Shown: piece by piece, positions 45,017 to 53,951 of the stretch
Position numbering within the stretch: the stretch's first letter is position 1
How the letters are laid out: every line of letters begins with the position of its first letter
The notes under the pieces: generated by a model
Seen by the model: only the letters and a program-made list of their open reading frames with translations
Database searches by the model: none
What the model was told of the DNA's origin: nothing
From: Pseudomonas sp. P8_241
GTDB taxonomy: Bacteria > Pseudomonadota > Gammaproteobacteria > Pseudomonadales > Pseudomonadaceae
Length of the DNA: 64,000 nucleotides
NCBI RefSeq assembly: GCF_034008315.1
Contig: NZ_CP125377.1
Span: 6,202,501-6,266,500 of the forward strand
Direction: 5' to 3'
Translations under genes and position numbers: made by a program

Positions 45017-46213
45017 ATGTCCCTGCCTAGCCTGCGCCTCAAAGCCAATGCCGACCGTCGTCTGCGCAACGGTCATTTGTGGGTCTACAGCAACGAAATC
45101 GATGTAGCCGCGACCCCTTTGCACGGTTTCAAGGCCGGCGACCAGGCGATCCTCGAAGCCGCCGGCGGCAAGCCGCTGGGCATCGTGGCCATGAGCCCGA
45201 ACAACCTGATCTGCGCCCGACTGCTGTCGCGTGACATCAAGTTGCCGCTGGACAAGTCGCTGCTGGTGCATCGCCTGAACGTAGCCCTGTCCCTGCGCGA
45301 TCGCCTGTTCGACAAGCCGTTCTATCGCCTGGTCTATGGTGATTCCGACCTGTTACCAGGCCTGGTAGTCGATCGTTTCGGCGACATCCTGGTGGTGCAG
45401 ATCGCTTCGGCCACCATGGAAGCCCATAAAGACGACGTGATCGCGGCGCTGACCCAAGTGCTCAAGCCAAGCGGTATCCTGTTCAAGAACGACTCCGCTG
45501 CCCGTGACGCCGAAGGCCTCACCCGCTACGTCGAAACCGTGTTCGGTCTGGTGCCGGAGTGGGTTGCACTGGAAGAGAACGGCGTGAAATTCGAAGCACC
45601 GGTCATCCAGGGTCAGAAAACCGGCTGGTTCTACGACCACCGCATGAACCGCGCACGCCTGGCGCCGTACGCCAAAGGCAAGCGCGTGCTCGACCTCTAT
45701 AGCTACATTGGCGGCTGGGGCGTGCAGGCTGCGGCGTTCGGCGCCAGTGAAGTGTTCTGCGTCGACGCTTCGGCCTTCGCCCTTGACGGTGTCGAGCGCA
45801 ACGCAGCACTGAACGGCTTCGCCGAGAAAATGACCTGCATCGAAGGCGATGTGTTCGAAGCCCTTAAAGAACTGAAAGCCAGCGAAGAACGCTTCGACGT
45901 GATCGTGGCCGACCCGCCGGCGTTCATCAAACGCAAGAAAGACATGAAGAACGGCGAAGGCGCCTACCGCCGCCTGAACGAGCAAGCCATGCGCCTGCTC
46001 ACCAAGGACGGCATCCTGGTCAGCGCATCGTGCTCGATGCACCTGCCGGAAGACGACCTGCAGAACATCCTGCTGACCAGCGCCCGTCACCTGGACCGCA
46101 ATATCCAGATGCTGGAGCGTGGCGGTCAGGGTCCGGATCATCCGGTACACCCGGCGATTGCTGAGACACGCTACATCAAGAGCATTACTTGCCGGTTGCT
46201 GCCAAACAGCTAA
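45017..46213 (+). CDS. rlmI: RlmI-type 23S rRNA (cytosine-C5)-methyltransferase
   Basis: A 398-residue SAM-dependent methyltransferase. The start is at MSLPSLRLKANADRRLRNGH (45017), where the N-terminal PUA domain begins; a longer in-frame start at 44948 is not family-like. The RNA methylase core has GWFYDHRMNRARLAPYAKGK, VLDLYSYIGGWGVQAAAFG and DVIVADPPAFIKRKKD, with the catalytic Cys in SASCSMHLPED. In E. coli RlmI makes m5C1962. The exact target here is inferred. Confidence 0.88.
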   Translation: MSLPSLRLKANADRRLRNGHLWVYSNEIDVAATPLHGFKAGDQAILEAAGGKPLGIVAMSPNNLICARLLSRDIKLPLDKSLLVHRLNVALSLRDRLFDKPFYRLVYGDSDLLPGLVVDRFGDILVVQIASATMEAHKDDVIAALTQVLKPSGILFKNDSAARDAEGLTRYVETVFGLVPEWVALEENGVKFEAPVIQGQKTGWFYDHRMNRARLAPYAKGKRVLDLYSYIGGWGVQAAAFGASEVFCVDASAFALDGVERNAALNGFAEKMTCIEGDVFEALKELKASEERFDVIVADPPAFIKRKKDMKNGEGAYRRLNEQAMRLLTKDGILVSASCSMHLPEDDLQNILLTSARHLDRNIQMLERGGQGPDHPVHPAIAETRYIKSITCRLLPNS

Positions 46214-46221
46214 CGCGATTT

Positions 46222-46323
46222 CTGTAGGAGCGAGCACGCTCGCGATGGTCGTCAACGATAACGCGGGGAACCTGACACCCCGCGACGTCCTTGAGTCCAT
46301 CGCGAGCCTGCTCGCTCCTACAG
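46222..46323. repeat. REPIN, left of the RAYT gene
   Basis: Type A arms (CTGTAGGAGCGAGCACGCTC and complement-like right arm) around the conserved interior GTCAACGATAACG...CCTGACACCCCGC. It ends about 100 bases before the RAYT start. Confidence 0.9.
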
Positions 46324-46421
46324 ATCAAGCATTGGCGACACATTCTGACTCGCTGTCATAACGACAGCCCCGCCTGTGGCGTCTAACGTTTTCTCTTCCA
46401 ATCACAGAAGAGGACAACGGA

Positions 46422-46880
46422 ATGTCCAGCACGCCACACGGCCACCGCTTACGTACCGGCCGCCACTCAGAACATGGCCGCACCTATCTGCTCACCGCTG
46501 TTACTCACGAGCGAATCCCGTTCTTCAAAGACTGGCGCTTGGGGCGCCTGCTCGTGCATGAATTCAGAAAGGCTCATGAAACAGGAAATGCCACCTCTAT
46601 CGCTTGGGTAGTCATGCCGGATCACTTTCACTGGCTGGTCGAGTTGCATAACGGTGATTTACCGAAACTGATGCAAGCCACCAAAGCCCGAAGTGCCCGC
46701 GCGATCAATCTCAAGCGGGGCCAGCCCGAGAGACTATGGCAGAGAGGTTATTTCGACCGGGCACTACGTCGGGAGGAGGACCTGAAAGCCGCTGCTCGAT
46801 ACATCATCGCCAACCCCCTACGCGCAGGCCTCGTCGACCATATCGGCGATTACCCACTCTGGGACGCTATGTGGCTCTGA
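46422..46880 (+). CDS. rayT: RAYT, REP-associated tyrosine transposase
   Basis: A 152-residue single-strand DNA nuclease of the TnpA-REP (Y1, HUH) family. The HUH pair is His68 and His70 in VVMPDHFHWLVEL. The catalytic tyrosine is most likely Tyr127 in AAARYIIANPLRAGLV, and the RAYT-typical RLWQRGYFDRALR precedes it. It is full length and intact. It lies between two REPINs with matching arms, as RAYT genes do. RAYTs are single-copy, vertically kept genes believed to move REPINs, which cannot move themselves. Confidence 0.95.
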   Translation: MSSTPHGHRLRTGRHSEHGRTYLLTAVTHERIPFFKDWRLGRLLVHEFRKAHETGNATSIAWVVMPDHFHWLVELHNGDLPKLMQATKARSARAINLKRGQPERLWQRGYFDRALRREEDLKAAARYIIANPLRAGLVDHIGDYPLWDAMWL

Positions 46881-46891
46881 CGCCCGCCCCA

Positions 46892-46993
46892 CTGTAGGAG
46901 CGAGCATGCTCGCGATGATCGTCAACGATAACGCTGGCAACCTGACACCCCGCAGCGCTCTCAGGTTCATCGCGAGCATGCTCGCTCCTACAG
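46892..46993. repeat. REPIN, right of the RAYT gene
   Basis: Type A arms with the same interior as the left copy. It starts 12 bases after the RAYT stop. Confidence 0.9.
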
Positions 46994-47234
46994 CGTTGCG
47001 TCTTTCCACACGTCTCATGAATGCTTGCAGGCATTCCCTCCAGCCGTCAGCCGTGTAGAATCGCGAACATTCATCGCCAGTCATCCCCGGCGGGTTTATG
47101 AGCTCAAGCTGAAGCGCGCGGCGATCCCGCAAAGTTATCGGCAACTTCCGGACACGCGGCTATTTCTGAGTGTTCCAGACGTCAATAGAAGCTCACTTCC
47201 CTTTTGATACCTGATTAGCCGCCCGGAGTGCTTC
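46994..47234. promoter_or_regulatory. Region ahead of ilvD
   Basis: I see no gene here. A TGTAGAAT element at about 47054-47061 resembles a sigma-70 -10 box. The short open frames in it have no recognisable product. Together with the preceding REPIN the non-coding stretch runs from 46881 to 47234. Confidence 0.45.
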
Positions 47235-49076
47235 ATGCCTGATTACCGCTCGAAAACATCCACCCACGGCCGCAACATGGCCGGTGCCCGCGCACTGTGG
47301 CGCGCCACGGGGATGAAAGATGACGACTTCAAGAAGCCGATCATCGCCATTGCCAACTCGTTCACCCAGTTCGTACCGGGTCACGTGCACCTCAAGGACC
47401 TGGGCCAACTGGTCGCCCGCGAAATCGAACGCGCTGGCGGTGTGGCAAAAGAATTCAACACCATCGCTGTCGATGACGGCATCGCCATGGGCCACGACGG
47501 CATGCTGTATTCGCTGCCGAGCCGCGAGATCATTGCCGACTCCGTCGAGTACATGGTCAACGCCCACTGCGCCGACGCAATCGTGTGCATTTCCAACTGC
47601 GACAAGATCACCCCTGGCATGCTGATGGCGTCCCTGCGCCTGAACATCCCGGTGATCTTCGTCTCCGGCGGCCCGATGGAAGCCGGCAAGACCAAACTCG
47701 CTTCCCACGGCCTCGACCTGGTCGACGCCATGGTGATCGCCGCCGACTCCAGCGCTTCTGACGAGAAAGTCGCCGAGTACGAGCGCAGCGCCTGCCCGAC
47801 CTGCGGCTCGTGCTCCGGCATGTTCACCGCCAACTCGATGAACTGCCTGGTCGAAGCGCTGGGTCTGGCATTGCCGGGCAACGGTTCGACCCTGGCCACC
47901 CACAGCGACCGCGAACAACTGTTCCTGCAGGCCGGTCGCACGATCGTCGAACTGTGCAAGCGTTACTACGGCGAAAACGACGACTCGGTACTGCCGCGCA
48001 ATATCGCCAACTTCCAGGCGTTCGAAAACGCCATGACCCTGGACATCGCCATGGGCGGTTCCACCAACACCATCCTGCACTTGCTGGCCGCTGCCCAGGA
48101 AGCCGAGATCGATTTCGACCTGCGCGACATCGACCGTCTGTCCCGTCACGTGCCTCAGCTGTGCAAGGTCGCGCCGAACATCCAGAAGTACCACATGGAA
48201 GACGTGCACCGTGCCGGCGGGATCTTCAGCATCCTCGGTTCGCTGGCCCGTGGCGGTTTGCTGCACACCCAGCTGCCGACCGTGCACAGCCGCAGCATGG
48301 AAGAAGCCATCGCCAAGTGGGACATCACCCAGACCTCCGACGAAGCCGTGCACCACTTCTTCAAGGCCGGTCCGGCAGGCATTCCGACGCAAACCGCGTT
48401 CAGCCAGTCGACCCGTTGGGAAACCCTGGACGACGACCGTGAAAACGGCTGCATCCGCAGTGTCGAGCACGCGTACTCGCAAGAAGGCGGCCTGGCCGTG
48501 CTCTACGGCAACATCGCCCTGGACGGTTGCGTAGTGAAAACCGCTGGCGTCGACGAATCGATCCACGTGTTCGAAGGCAACGCCAAGATCTTCGAAAGCC
48601 AGGACAGCGCCGTGCGTGGCATCCTCGCTGACGAAGTGAAGGAAGGCGACATCGTCATCATTCGCTACGAAGGCCCGAAAGGCGGCCCGGGCATGCAGGA
48701 AATGCTCTACCCGACTTCGTACCTGAAATCCAAAGGCCTGGGCAAAGCCTGCGCCCTGCTGACCGACGGTCGTTTCTCCGGCGGCACTTCCGGTCTGTCC
48801 ATCGGCCACGCTTCGCCCGAAGCCGCTGCCGGCGGCGCGATTGGCCTGGTGCAGGACGGCGACAAAGTGCTGATCGACATTCCGAACCGCTCGATCAACC
48901 TGTTGGTCAGCGATGAAGAACTGGCCACGCGCCGGGTCGAGCAGGACAAGAAAGGCTGGAAACCGGTGGAAGTGCGTCCACGTAAAGTGACCACCGCACT
49001 GAAAGCCTACGCTCTGCTGGCCACCAGCGCCGACAAGGGTGCTGTGCGTAACAAGGCGATGCTCGACGGGCTGTAA
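47235..49076 (+). CDS. ilvD: IlvD, dihydroxy-acid dehydratase
   Basis: A 613-residue Fe-S enzyme for isoleucine and valine synthesis. The cluster cysteines are seen in [12 protein letters not shown] and [37 protein letters not shown] and the C-terminal [20 protein letters not shown] confirm it. It matches the E. coli type in length and needs a [4Fe-4S] cluster. It is alone, with a strong terminator after its stop. Confidence 0.98.
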   Translation: MPDYRSKTSTHGRNMAGARALWRATGMKDDDFKKPIIAIANSFTQFVPGHVHLKDLGQLVAREIERAGGVAKEFNTIAVDDGIAMGHDGMLYSLPSREIIADSVEYMVNAHCADAIVCISNCDKITPGMLMASLRLNIPVIFVSGGPMEAGKTKLASHGLDLVDAMVIAADSSASDEKVAEYERSACPTCGSCSGMFTANSMNCLVEALGLALPGNGSTLATHSDREQLFLQAGRTIVELCKRYYGENDDSVLPRNIANFQAFENAMTLDIAMGGSTNTILHLLAAAQEAEIDFDLRDIDRLSRHVPQLCKVAPNIQKYHMEDVHRAGGIFSILGSLARGGLLHTQLPTVHSRSMEEAIAKWDITQTSDEAVHHFFKAGPAGIPTQTAFSQSTRWETLDDDRENGCIRSVEHAYSQEGGLAVLYGNIALDGCVVKTAGVDESIHVFEGNAKIFESQDSAVRGILADEVKEGDIVIIRYEGPKGGPGMQEMLYPTSYLKSKGLGKACALLTDGRFSGGTSGLSIGHASPEAAAGGAIGLVQDGDKVLIDIPNRSINLLVSDEELATRRVEQDKKGWKPVEVRPRKVTTALKAYALLATSADKGAVRNKAMLDGL

Positions 49077-49094
49077 GCGTCAACCGTCGCCCAT

Positions 49095-49127
49095 AAAAAT
49101 GCCCCGCCATGTGCGGGGCATTTTTTT
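49095..49127. terminator. Intrinsic terminator after ilvD
   Basis: AAAAATGCCCCGC and GCGGGGCATTTTTTT form a strong stem with a five-base loop. The A run on the left lets it work in both directions. Confidence 0.92.
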
Positions 49128-49163
49128 GCCGATCGTTTTTACCGACCCATTACCGAAGCCCCT

Positions 49164-49190
49164 CCTGTAGGAGCCGGCTTGCTGGCGATG
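49164..49190. repeat. Single REP, type B
   Basis: One arm (CCTGTAGGAGCCGGCTTGCT) between ilvD and pchP. Confidence 0.75.
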
Positions 49191-49204
49191 CAGGCACCCC
49201 GGTC

Positions 49205-50260
49205 TTACTGAATCTCCTCTGGTTTCACAATCACCCAATTCTTGTCCGCCGTCACCGGCAGTCCTTCCTTGGCCTGGGCCGCGGCGTGCTTGGCCATCAT
49301 GCCGTTAATCTGGGTCATGTATTTGTCCTTGCGGTTGATCCACAGATGAATGCCACCCTTGGCCACGTCGACATCGTGGAACAGCATGTAGCCGTCGCTG
49401 GTCGGCGTGTCGCCGCCCACCAGTACCGGTTTTTTCCACTCGTCGATGTAGGTCAGGATCGCCGCGTGCTTGCCGGCCATCCAGGTTGCCGGGGTCCACA
49501 GGTAAGGAGTCATCTCCAGACCGAGGTTGGCTTTCTCGTCATATTTGCCAGCGGTGATCTGCTTGCGCGCGGTGGTCAGCTCGCCGGTTTTCGGGTCTTT
49601 GAGCAGCAGTGTCACGCCGATCACGTTCTGCGGTTTGACGTTGTAACCGTACTTCGGATCGGCCGCGACCATACGCACCAGTTCTTCGGAGGCGGCGGTC
49701 ATCACATAGACCTCGATGCCGTTCTCCATCAACTTGTTGTAGAGCTCTTGCTGGCCGGTGAAGATTTTAGGTGGGTTGACGTCGAGTTTCTTGACCACGT
49801 CGCCTTCGTAATAAGTGGCCGGCACCGGTTTGCCCGAGGCCATCATCTCGTCGACGTAGCCCTTGAGTTCTTGCAGCGTAAAACCGGAGAACACTTGGGC
49901 GACCCATGGGTAGCAAACCATGTCGTCGAGTTCGCAGAGGCGATAGTAGTAGCTGAACAGGCTTTCCTTGTGGTCGGCGGTGTCCTTGAACGGCATCAGC
50001 TTCAGTGAAGGATCGAGCTTGTCGCGGGTGATCAGGCCCTTGTTTTCCATGTAAGGCAGTAACGACTCTTCGAGGTCGTAGCGGTAACTGGTGTTGTCCA
50101 TGTCGAACACCGCGTAGTTACCTTTGTTGGCGTTGGCCGCGATCATCGCGTCCAGCGCCTTGGCCTGATCGGCTGGCCAGTGTTTCAAATCCGTTGCGAG
50201 AACCTGGCCGGCAAGACCGAGGCAAAGTGCTGCCGCGAGAAACTTCGGTGCGAACTTCAT
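49205..50260 (-). CDS. pchP: PchP, phosphorylcholine phosphatase
   Basis: A 351-residue secreted HAD-family phosphatase. The start at MKFAPKFLAAALCLGLAGQV (50260) supplies the signal peptide. The catalytic motif I is YAVFDMDNTSYRYDLEESL (Asp nucleophile and Asp+2), and motif III lies in the later GDTPTSDGYML. The sequence follows what I know of P. aeruginosa PchP very closely. It releases choline from phosphorylcholine in the periplasm, and in P. aeruginosa it is induced by choline and betaine. It is divergent from tcyP. Confidence 0.9.
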   Translation of the reverse strand: MKFAPKFLAAALCLGLAGQVLATDLKHWPADQAKALDAMIAANANKGNYAVFDMDNTSYRYDLEESLLPYMENKGLITRDKLDPSLKLMPFKDTADHKESLFSYYYRLCELDDMVCYPWVAQVFSGFTLQELKGYVDEMMASGKPVPATYYEGDVVKKLDVNPPKIFTGQQELYNKLMENGIEVYVMTAASEELVRMVAADPKYGYNVKPQNVIGVTLLLKDPKTGELTTARKQITAGKYDEKANLGLEMTPYLWTPATWMAGKHAAILTYIDEWKKPVLVGGDTPTSDGYMLFHDVDVAKGGIHLWINRKDKYMTQINGMMAKHAAAQAKEGLPVTADKNWVIVKPEEIQ

Positions 50261-50501
50261 TGGTAATCTCCCTGATTTATAGGAGATCGACGCTAACAAA
50301 AAAGTGTGACATCCCCGGTCTGTCAGCGACCGCCCACGTCCCTTTCGCGCCAGTTGCATTTCTGACAGCGACATTCACTTATTCCAAAAACGACGGACAC
50401 CCTGATTTTTTGATATTAATTCATTACTTTTCAAGCTGTTAGGCTTACCGGTTCGCAGCTGCCCCGGAAGGTGGCTGGCACAAGTCACTTTCGGAGTTCT
50501 C

Positions 50502-51893
50502 ATGAATCTGCCGCTGATCCTCAATCTGCTGGTGTTCCTCGCCCTGCTCTTCGGCCTGGCGCAAACCCGCCACACCACATGGAGCCTGGCAAAAAAAGTC
50601 CTGCTCGCCTTGGTACTGGGCGTGGCATTCGGTGTGGCGTTGCACACCGTTTACGGTGCCGGCAACCCGGTGCTGAAAGCTTCGATCGGCTGGTTCGATC
50701 TGGTGGGTAATGGTTACGTGCAGTTGCTGCAAATGATCGTGATCCCGCTGGTGTTCGCATCGATCCTCAGTGCCGTGGCCCGCCTGCATAATGCTTCGTC
50801 GCTGGGCAAGATCAGCTTCCTGACCATTGGCACGCTGCTGTTCACCACCGCCATCGCGGCGCTGATTGGCATCGGCCTGACCAACCTGTTCGGTCTGACC
50901 GCCGAAGGCCTGGTGGCCGGCACCCAGGAAATGGCCCGTTTGCAAACCATACAGACCGACTATGCAGGCAAGGTCGCGGACCTGAATGTGCCGCAGTTGC
51001 TGCTGTCGTTCATCCCGCAAAACCCGTTCGCCGACTTGGCGCGCGCCAAGCCGACGTCGATCATCAGCGTGGTGATCTTCGCTGCGTTCCTCGGCGTCGC
51101 GGCGCTGCAATTGCTCAAGGATGATGTGGAAAATGGTCAGAAAGTGATCAACGCCATCGACACCCTGCAAGCCTGGGTAATGCGCCTGGTGCGTCTGGTG
51201 ATGAAGCTGACGCCGTATGGCGTTCTGGCGTTGATGACCAAAGTGGTCGCTGGTTCCAACCTGCAGGACATCATCAAGCTCGGCAGTTTCGTGGTGGTGT
51301 CCTACCTCGGCCTGGGGCTGATGTTTGTGGTGCATGGCCTGCTGGTGTCGGCGGCGGGGATCAATCCGCTGCGTTTCTTCCGCAAGATCTGGCCAGTGCT
51401 GACGTTTGCCTTCACCAGCCGTTCGAGTGCTGCGACGATTCCGTTGAGCATCGAGGCGCAGACCAGTCGCTTGGGTATTCCGCAGTCGATCGCCAGTTTC
51501 GCGGCGTCGTTCGGCGCGACCATTGGCCAGAACGGTTGTGCCGGCCTGTACCCGGCGATGTTGGCGGTGATGGTGGCCCCGACCGTGGGGATCAATCCGC
51601 TGGACCCGCTATGGATCGCAACACTGGTGGCGATTGTCACGTTGAGTTCGGCCGGTGTCGCCGGGGTTGGCGGCGGTGCGACGTTTGCGGCGTTGATTGT
51701 GCTGCCGGCGATGGGCTTGCCGGTGTCACTGGTGGCGCTGCTGATTTCGGTCGAGCCGCTGATTGATATGGGGCGTACGGCGTTGAATGTCAGTGGTTCG
51801 ATGACGGCGGGTGCGATTACCAGTCAGGTGATGCAGCAGACCGATAAAGCGTTGCTGGATGCGGATGAGCATTCAGCGTTGGCGCAGGCTTGA
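50502..51893 (+). CDS. tcyP: TcyP (YdjN), L-cystine symporter
   Basis: A 463-residue secondary transporter of the DAACS (glutamate/aspartate carrier) fold, the same length as E. coli YdjN/TcyP and highly similar to it. There are about eight membrane spans plus two re-entrant loops: [20 protein letters not shown] (HP1) and [19 protein letters not shown] (HP2). [20 protein letters not shown] is the conserved third span. It takes up cystine as a sulfur source. It is monocistronic and divergent from pchP. Confidence 0.95.
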   Translation: MNLPLILNLLVFLALLFGLAQTRHTTWSLAKKVLLALVLGVAFGVALHTVYGAGNPVLKASIGWFDLVGNGYVQLLQMIVIPLVFASILSAVARLHNASSLGKISFLTIGTLLFTTAIAALIGIGLTNLFGLTAEGLVAGTQEMARLQTIQTDYAGKVADLNVPQLLLSFIPQNPFADLARAKPTSIISVVIFAAFLGVAALQLLKDDVENGQKVINAIDTLQAWVMRLVRLVMKLTPYGVLALMTKVVAGSNLQDIIKLGSFVVVSYLGLGLMFVVHGLLVSAAGINPLRFFRKIWPVLTFAFTSRSSAATIPLSIEAQTSRLGIPQSIASFAASFGATIGQNGCAGLYPAMLAVMVAPTVGINPLDPLWIATLVAIVTLSSAGVAGVGGGATFAALIVLPAMGLPVSLVALLISVEPLIDMGRTALNVSGSMTAGAITSQVMQQTDKALLDADEHSALAQA

Positions 51894-51912
51894 TCGGAGC
51901 CTGATAGACCGC

Positions 51913-51979
51913 TATCGCTGGCAAGCCAGCTCCTACAATGGAATGCGTTTCCCCTGTAGGAGCTGGCTTGCCAGCGATG
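51913..51979. repeat. REP doublet, type C arms
   Basis: TATCGCTGGCAAGCCAGCTC and GAGCTGGCTTGCCAGCGATG lie between the convergent tcyP and folA genes. Confidence 0.85.
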
Positions 51980-51982
51980 CTT

Positions 51983-52495
51983 TTAGGCTTTTTCCCAGAC
52001 TTCGAAGTTGTACGCCGGCTTGTCGCCTTCCGCCGGGTTCGGCGCATTCGACACCAACTTCCACTGGCCCAAATCAAACTCCGGAAACCACGCATCCCCG
52101 TCCGGGCTCAGCGCGACGCGGGTCAGGTATAACCGATCAGCCTGCGCCAATCCTTGCGCATACAACTGCGCACCGCCGATCAGCATCAGCTCATCGACGC
52201 CCTGTTCTTTCGCCCACTCTTCAGCGCGAACGACGGCAGCTTCCAGCGACGGATAAACCTCCGCGCCTTCCAGCACCAGATCCGCCTGACGGCTGACCAC
52301 GATATTCAAGCGGCCCGGCAACGGTCGACCGAGGGAATCCCAAGTCTTGCGACCCATGATGATCGGCTTGCCGAGCGTCGTGGCCTTGAAGTACTTGAAG
52401 TCCCCCGGCAAGTGCCAGGGCATGCTGTTGTCGACGCCGATCACGCGGTTTTCACCGAGGGCTGCGATCAGGCTGAGGGGGAGTGATTTAGTCAT
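51983..52495 (-). CDS. folA: FolA, dihydrofolate reductase
   Basis: A 170-residue NADPH-dependent enzyme of tetrahydrofolate synthesis. The start is at MTKSLPLSLIAALGENRVIG (52495); the open frame upstream is not family-like. It has SMPWHLPGDFKYFKATT with the catalytic acidic residue, PIIMGRKTWDSLGRPLPGR and LMLIGGAQLYAQGL. It is divergent from the DUF2868 gene, 85 bases apart. Confidence 0.97.
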   Translation of the reverse strand: MTKSLPLSLIAALGENRVIGVDNSMPWHLPGDFKYFKATTLGKPIIMGRKTWDSLGRPLPGRLNIVVSRQADLVLEGAEVYPSLEAAVVRAEEWAKEQGVDELMLIGGAQLYAQGLAQADRLYLTRVALSPDGDAWFPEFDLGQWKLVSNAPNPAEGDKPAYNFEVWEKA

Positions 52496-52580
52496 GCCGG
52501 CGAGGATACCAGAGCCACGCTTTCGCCGATAAGCGCCACAACGGTTATGCTCACATCTCAATTAAGCGACGGGATGCCGC

Positions 52581-53951
52581 GTGACTGAACTGAATAACCT
52601 CTGGCTGACAGAAACCATTCGCCTGCGTGAAGAACATGCAGGCCCTTTGGAAGACCTTGAAGCCAACCGAATGGCCCGCAGCGCTGGCGGCGATCTGCCG
52701 GCGCGCATTCAACGCCGCGCCCTGTGGCTGGCCGAGCGCGATGGTCTGGCCGATGCGCTCAAACACTGGTTGCAAGGCGCGCAACTGGCGTTGATCGTGA
52801 TGGCGCTGCTGGCTGTGGTCAGCGGCGCGGGGCTGGCGTTTGCCGCGCTGGGCGACGGCCTGCATCCGGTGAATGTGTTCTGGGCCCTGGGCAGTCTGCT
52901 CGGGCTGAATTCGATCCTGCTGCTGAGCTGGGCCTTGGGCCTTTTGTTCGCTGGCGAGCACGGCGCCAGCCTCGGGCGCTTGTGGCTGTGGCTGAGTGAG
53001 AAACTCGCCCGCGACGCCAAAGCGGCACAACTGGCCCCCGCCCTGCTCCTGTTGCTGCAACGCCGCAAACTCAATCGCTGGGCCATTGGCGTGCTGGTCA
53101 ACAGCCTGTGGTTGCTGGCGATGCTTAGTGCCTTGGTCATTCTGCTGACGCTGATGGCGACCCGGCGTTACGGCTTCGTCTGGGAAACTACCATCCTCAG
53201 CGCCGACACCTTCATTGCCGTAACCCAAGCCCTAGGCGCACTGCCGGCCTTGATCGGCTTCAGCGTGCCGACCGAAGAAATGATCCGCGCCAGCGGCGAT
53301 GCCGCACTGAACATCGAAAGCGCCCGTCAGGCCTGGGCCGCGTGGCTGGTTGGCGTGCTACTGATTTACGGCGTGGTGCCGCGCCTGTTACTGGCGCTGT
53401 TTTGCCTGTGGCGCTGGAAGTCCGGCCGAGCCAGCTTGCAACTCGATCTGAACCTGCCGGGTTACGCCCAGCTGCGAGAACGGCTGATGCCCACCAGTGA
53501 ACGCCTGGGTGTCAGCGACGCCGCACCGGCACAACTGCATCGCGTGGAAAGTGGCGTCAGTGAACAGCAAAGCGACGGCGCATTGTTGGTCGCCATCGAA
53601 CTGGACAACGACCGACCCTGGCCACCGCAACTGCCGAAAAACGTCAGCAACGCCGGCATTCTCGACAGCCGTGAATCGCGGCACAAACTTCTCGAGCAAC
53701 TCAGCCGTTTCCCCCCGGCACGATTGGCGATTGCTTGCGATCCAAGACGCTCGCCGGATCGCGGTAGCCTGGCATTGATTGCCGAGCTCGCCCGCAGCGC
53801 CAGCGCCACCCGCGTCTGGCTGCTGCAAGCTCCACCCGGTGAAGCGCTGGACGCCGAGCGTCTTGGTGATTGGCATGTAGCACTGCAACAGTTGGAACTG
53901 CCGTTTGCCGATTGCGCACCGATGAACTGGCTGGAGACGGGTCATGACTGA
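52581..53951 (+). CDS. DUF2868 family membrane protein
   Basis: A 456-residue protein with a GTG start. A cytosolic N-terminus of about 65 residues (VTEL..., with VTEL decoded as MTEL) is followed by two spans (about 70-95 and 100-125), a loop, a further span near 172-193, and another pair near 210-280. The C-terminal part (about 300-456) is soluble. I do not recognise any catalytic motif. It matches a family of unknown function (DUF2868) that travels with the downstream GTPase. It overlaps that gene by eight bases, so the two products are surely co-made. Confidence 0.85.
   Translation: MTELNNLWLTETIRLREEHAGPLEDLEANRMARSAGGDLPARIQRRALWLAERDGLADALKHWLQGAQLALIVMALLAVVSGAGLAFAALGDGLHPVNVFWALGSLLGLNSILLLSWALGLLFAGEHGASLGRLWLWLSEKLARDAKAAQLAPALLLLLQRRKLNRWAIGVLVNSLWLLAMLSALVILLTLMATRRYGFVWETTILSADTFIAVTQALGALPALIGFSVPTEEMIRASGDAALNIESARQAWAAWLVGVLLIYGVVPRLLLALFCLWRWKSGRASLQLDLNLPGYAQLRERLMPTSERLGVSDAAPAQLHRVESGVSEQQSDGALLVAIELDNDRPWPPQLPKNVSNAGILDSRESRHKLLEQLSRFPPARLAIACDPRRSPDRGSLALIAELARSASATRVWLLQAPPGEALDAERLGDWHVALQQLELPFADCAPMNWLETGHD

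Noticed and set aside
46422..46880. RAYT gene as part of an ordinary insertion sequence
   Set aside because: There are no terminal inverted repeats of IS type and no target duplication. The flanks are REPINs, and the size and motifs are those of RAYTs.
46818..47207. Short frames between the RAYT gene and ilvD
   Set aside because: They run through the REPIN and have no family likeness; taken as non-coding.
47193..48809. A 538-codon open frame on the minus strand opposite ilvD
   Set aside because: It is an antisense shadow of a high-GC gene. IlvD on the plus strand has full family motifs, and the antisense product has no recognisable domain.
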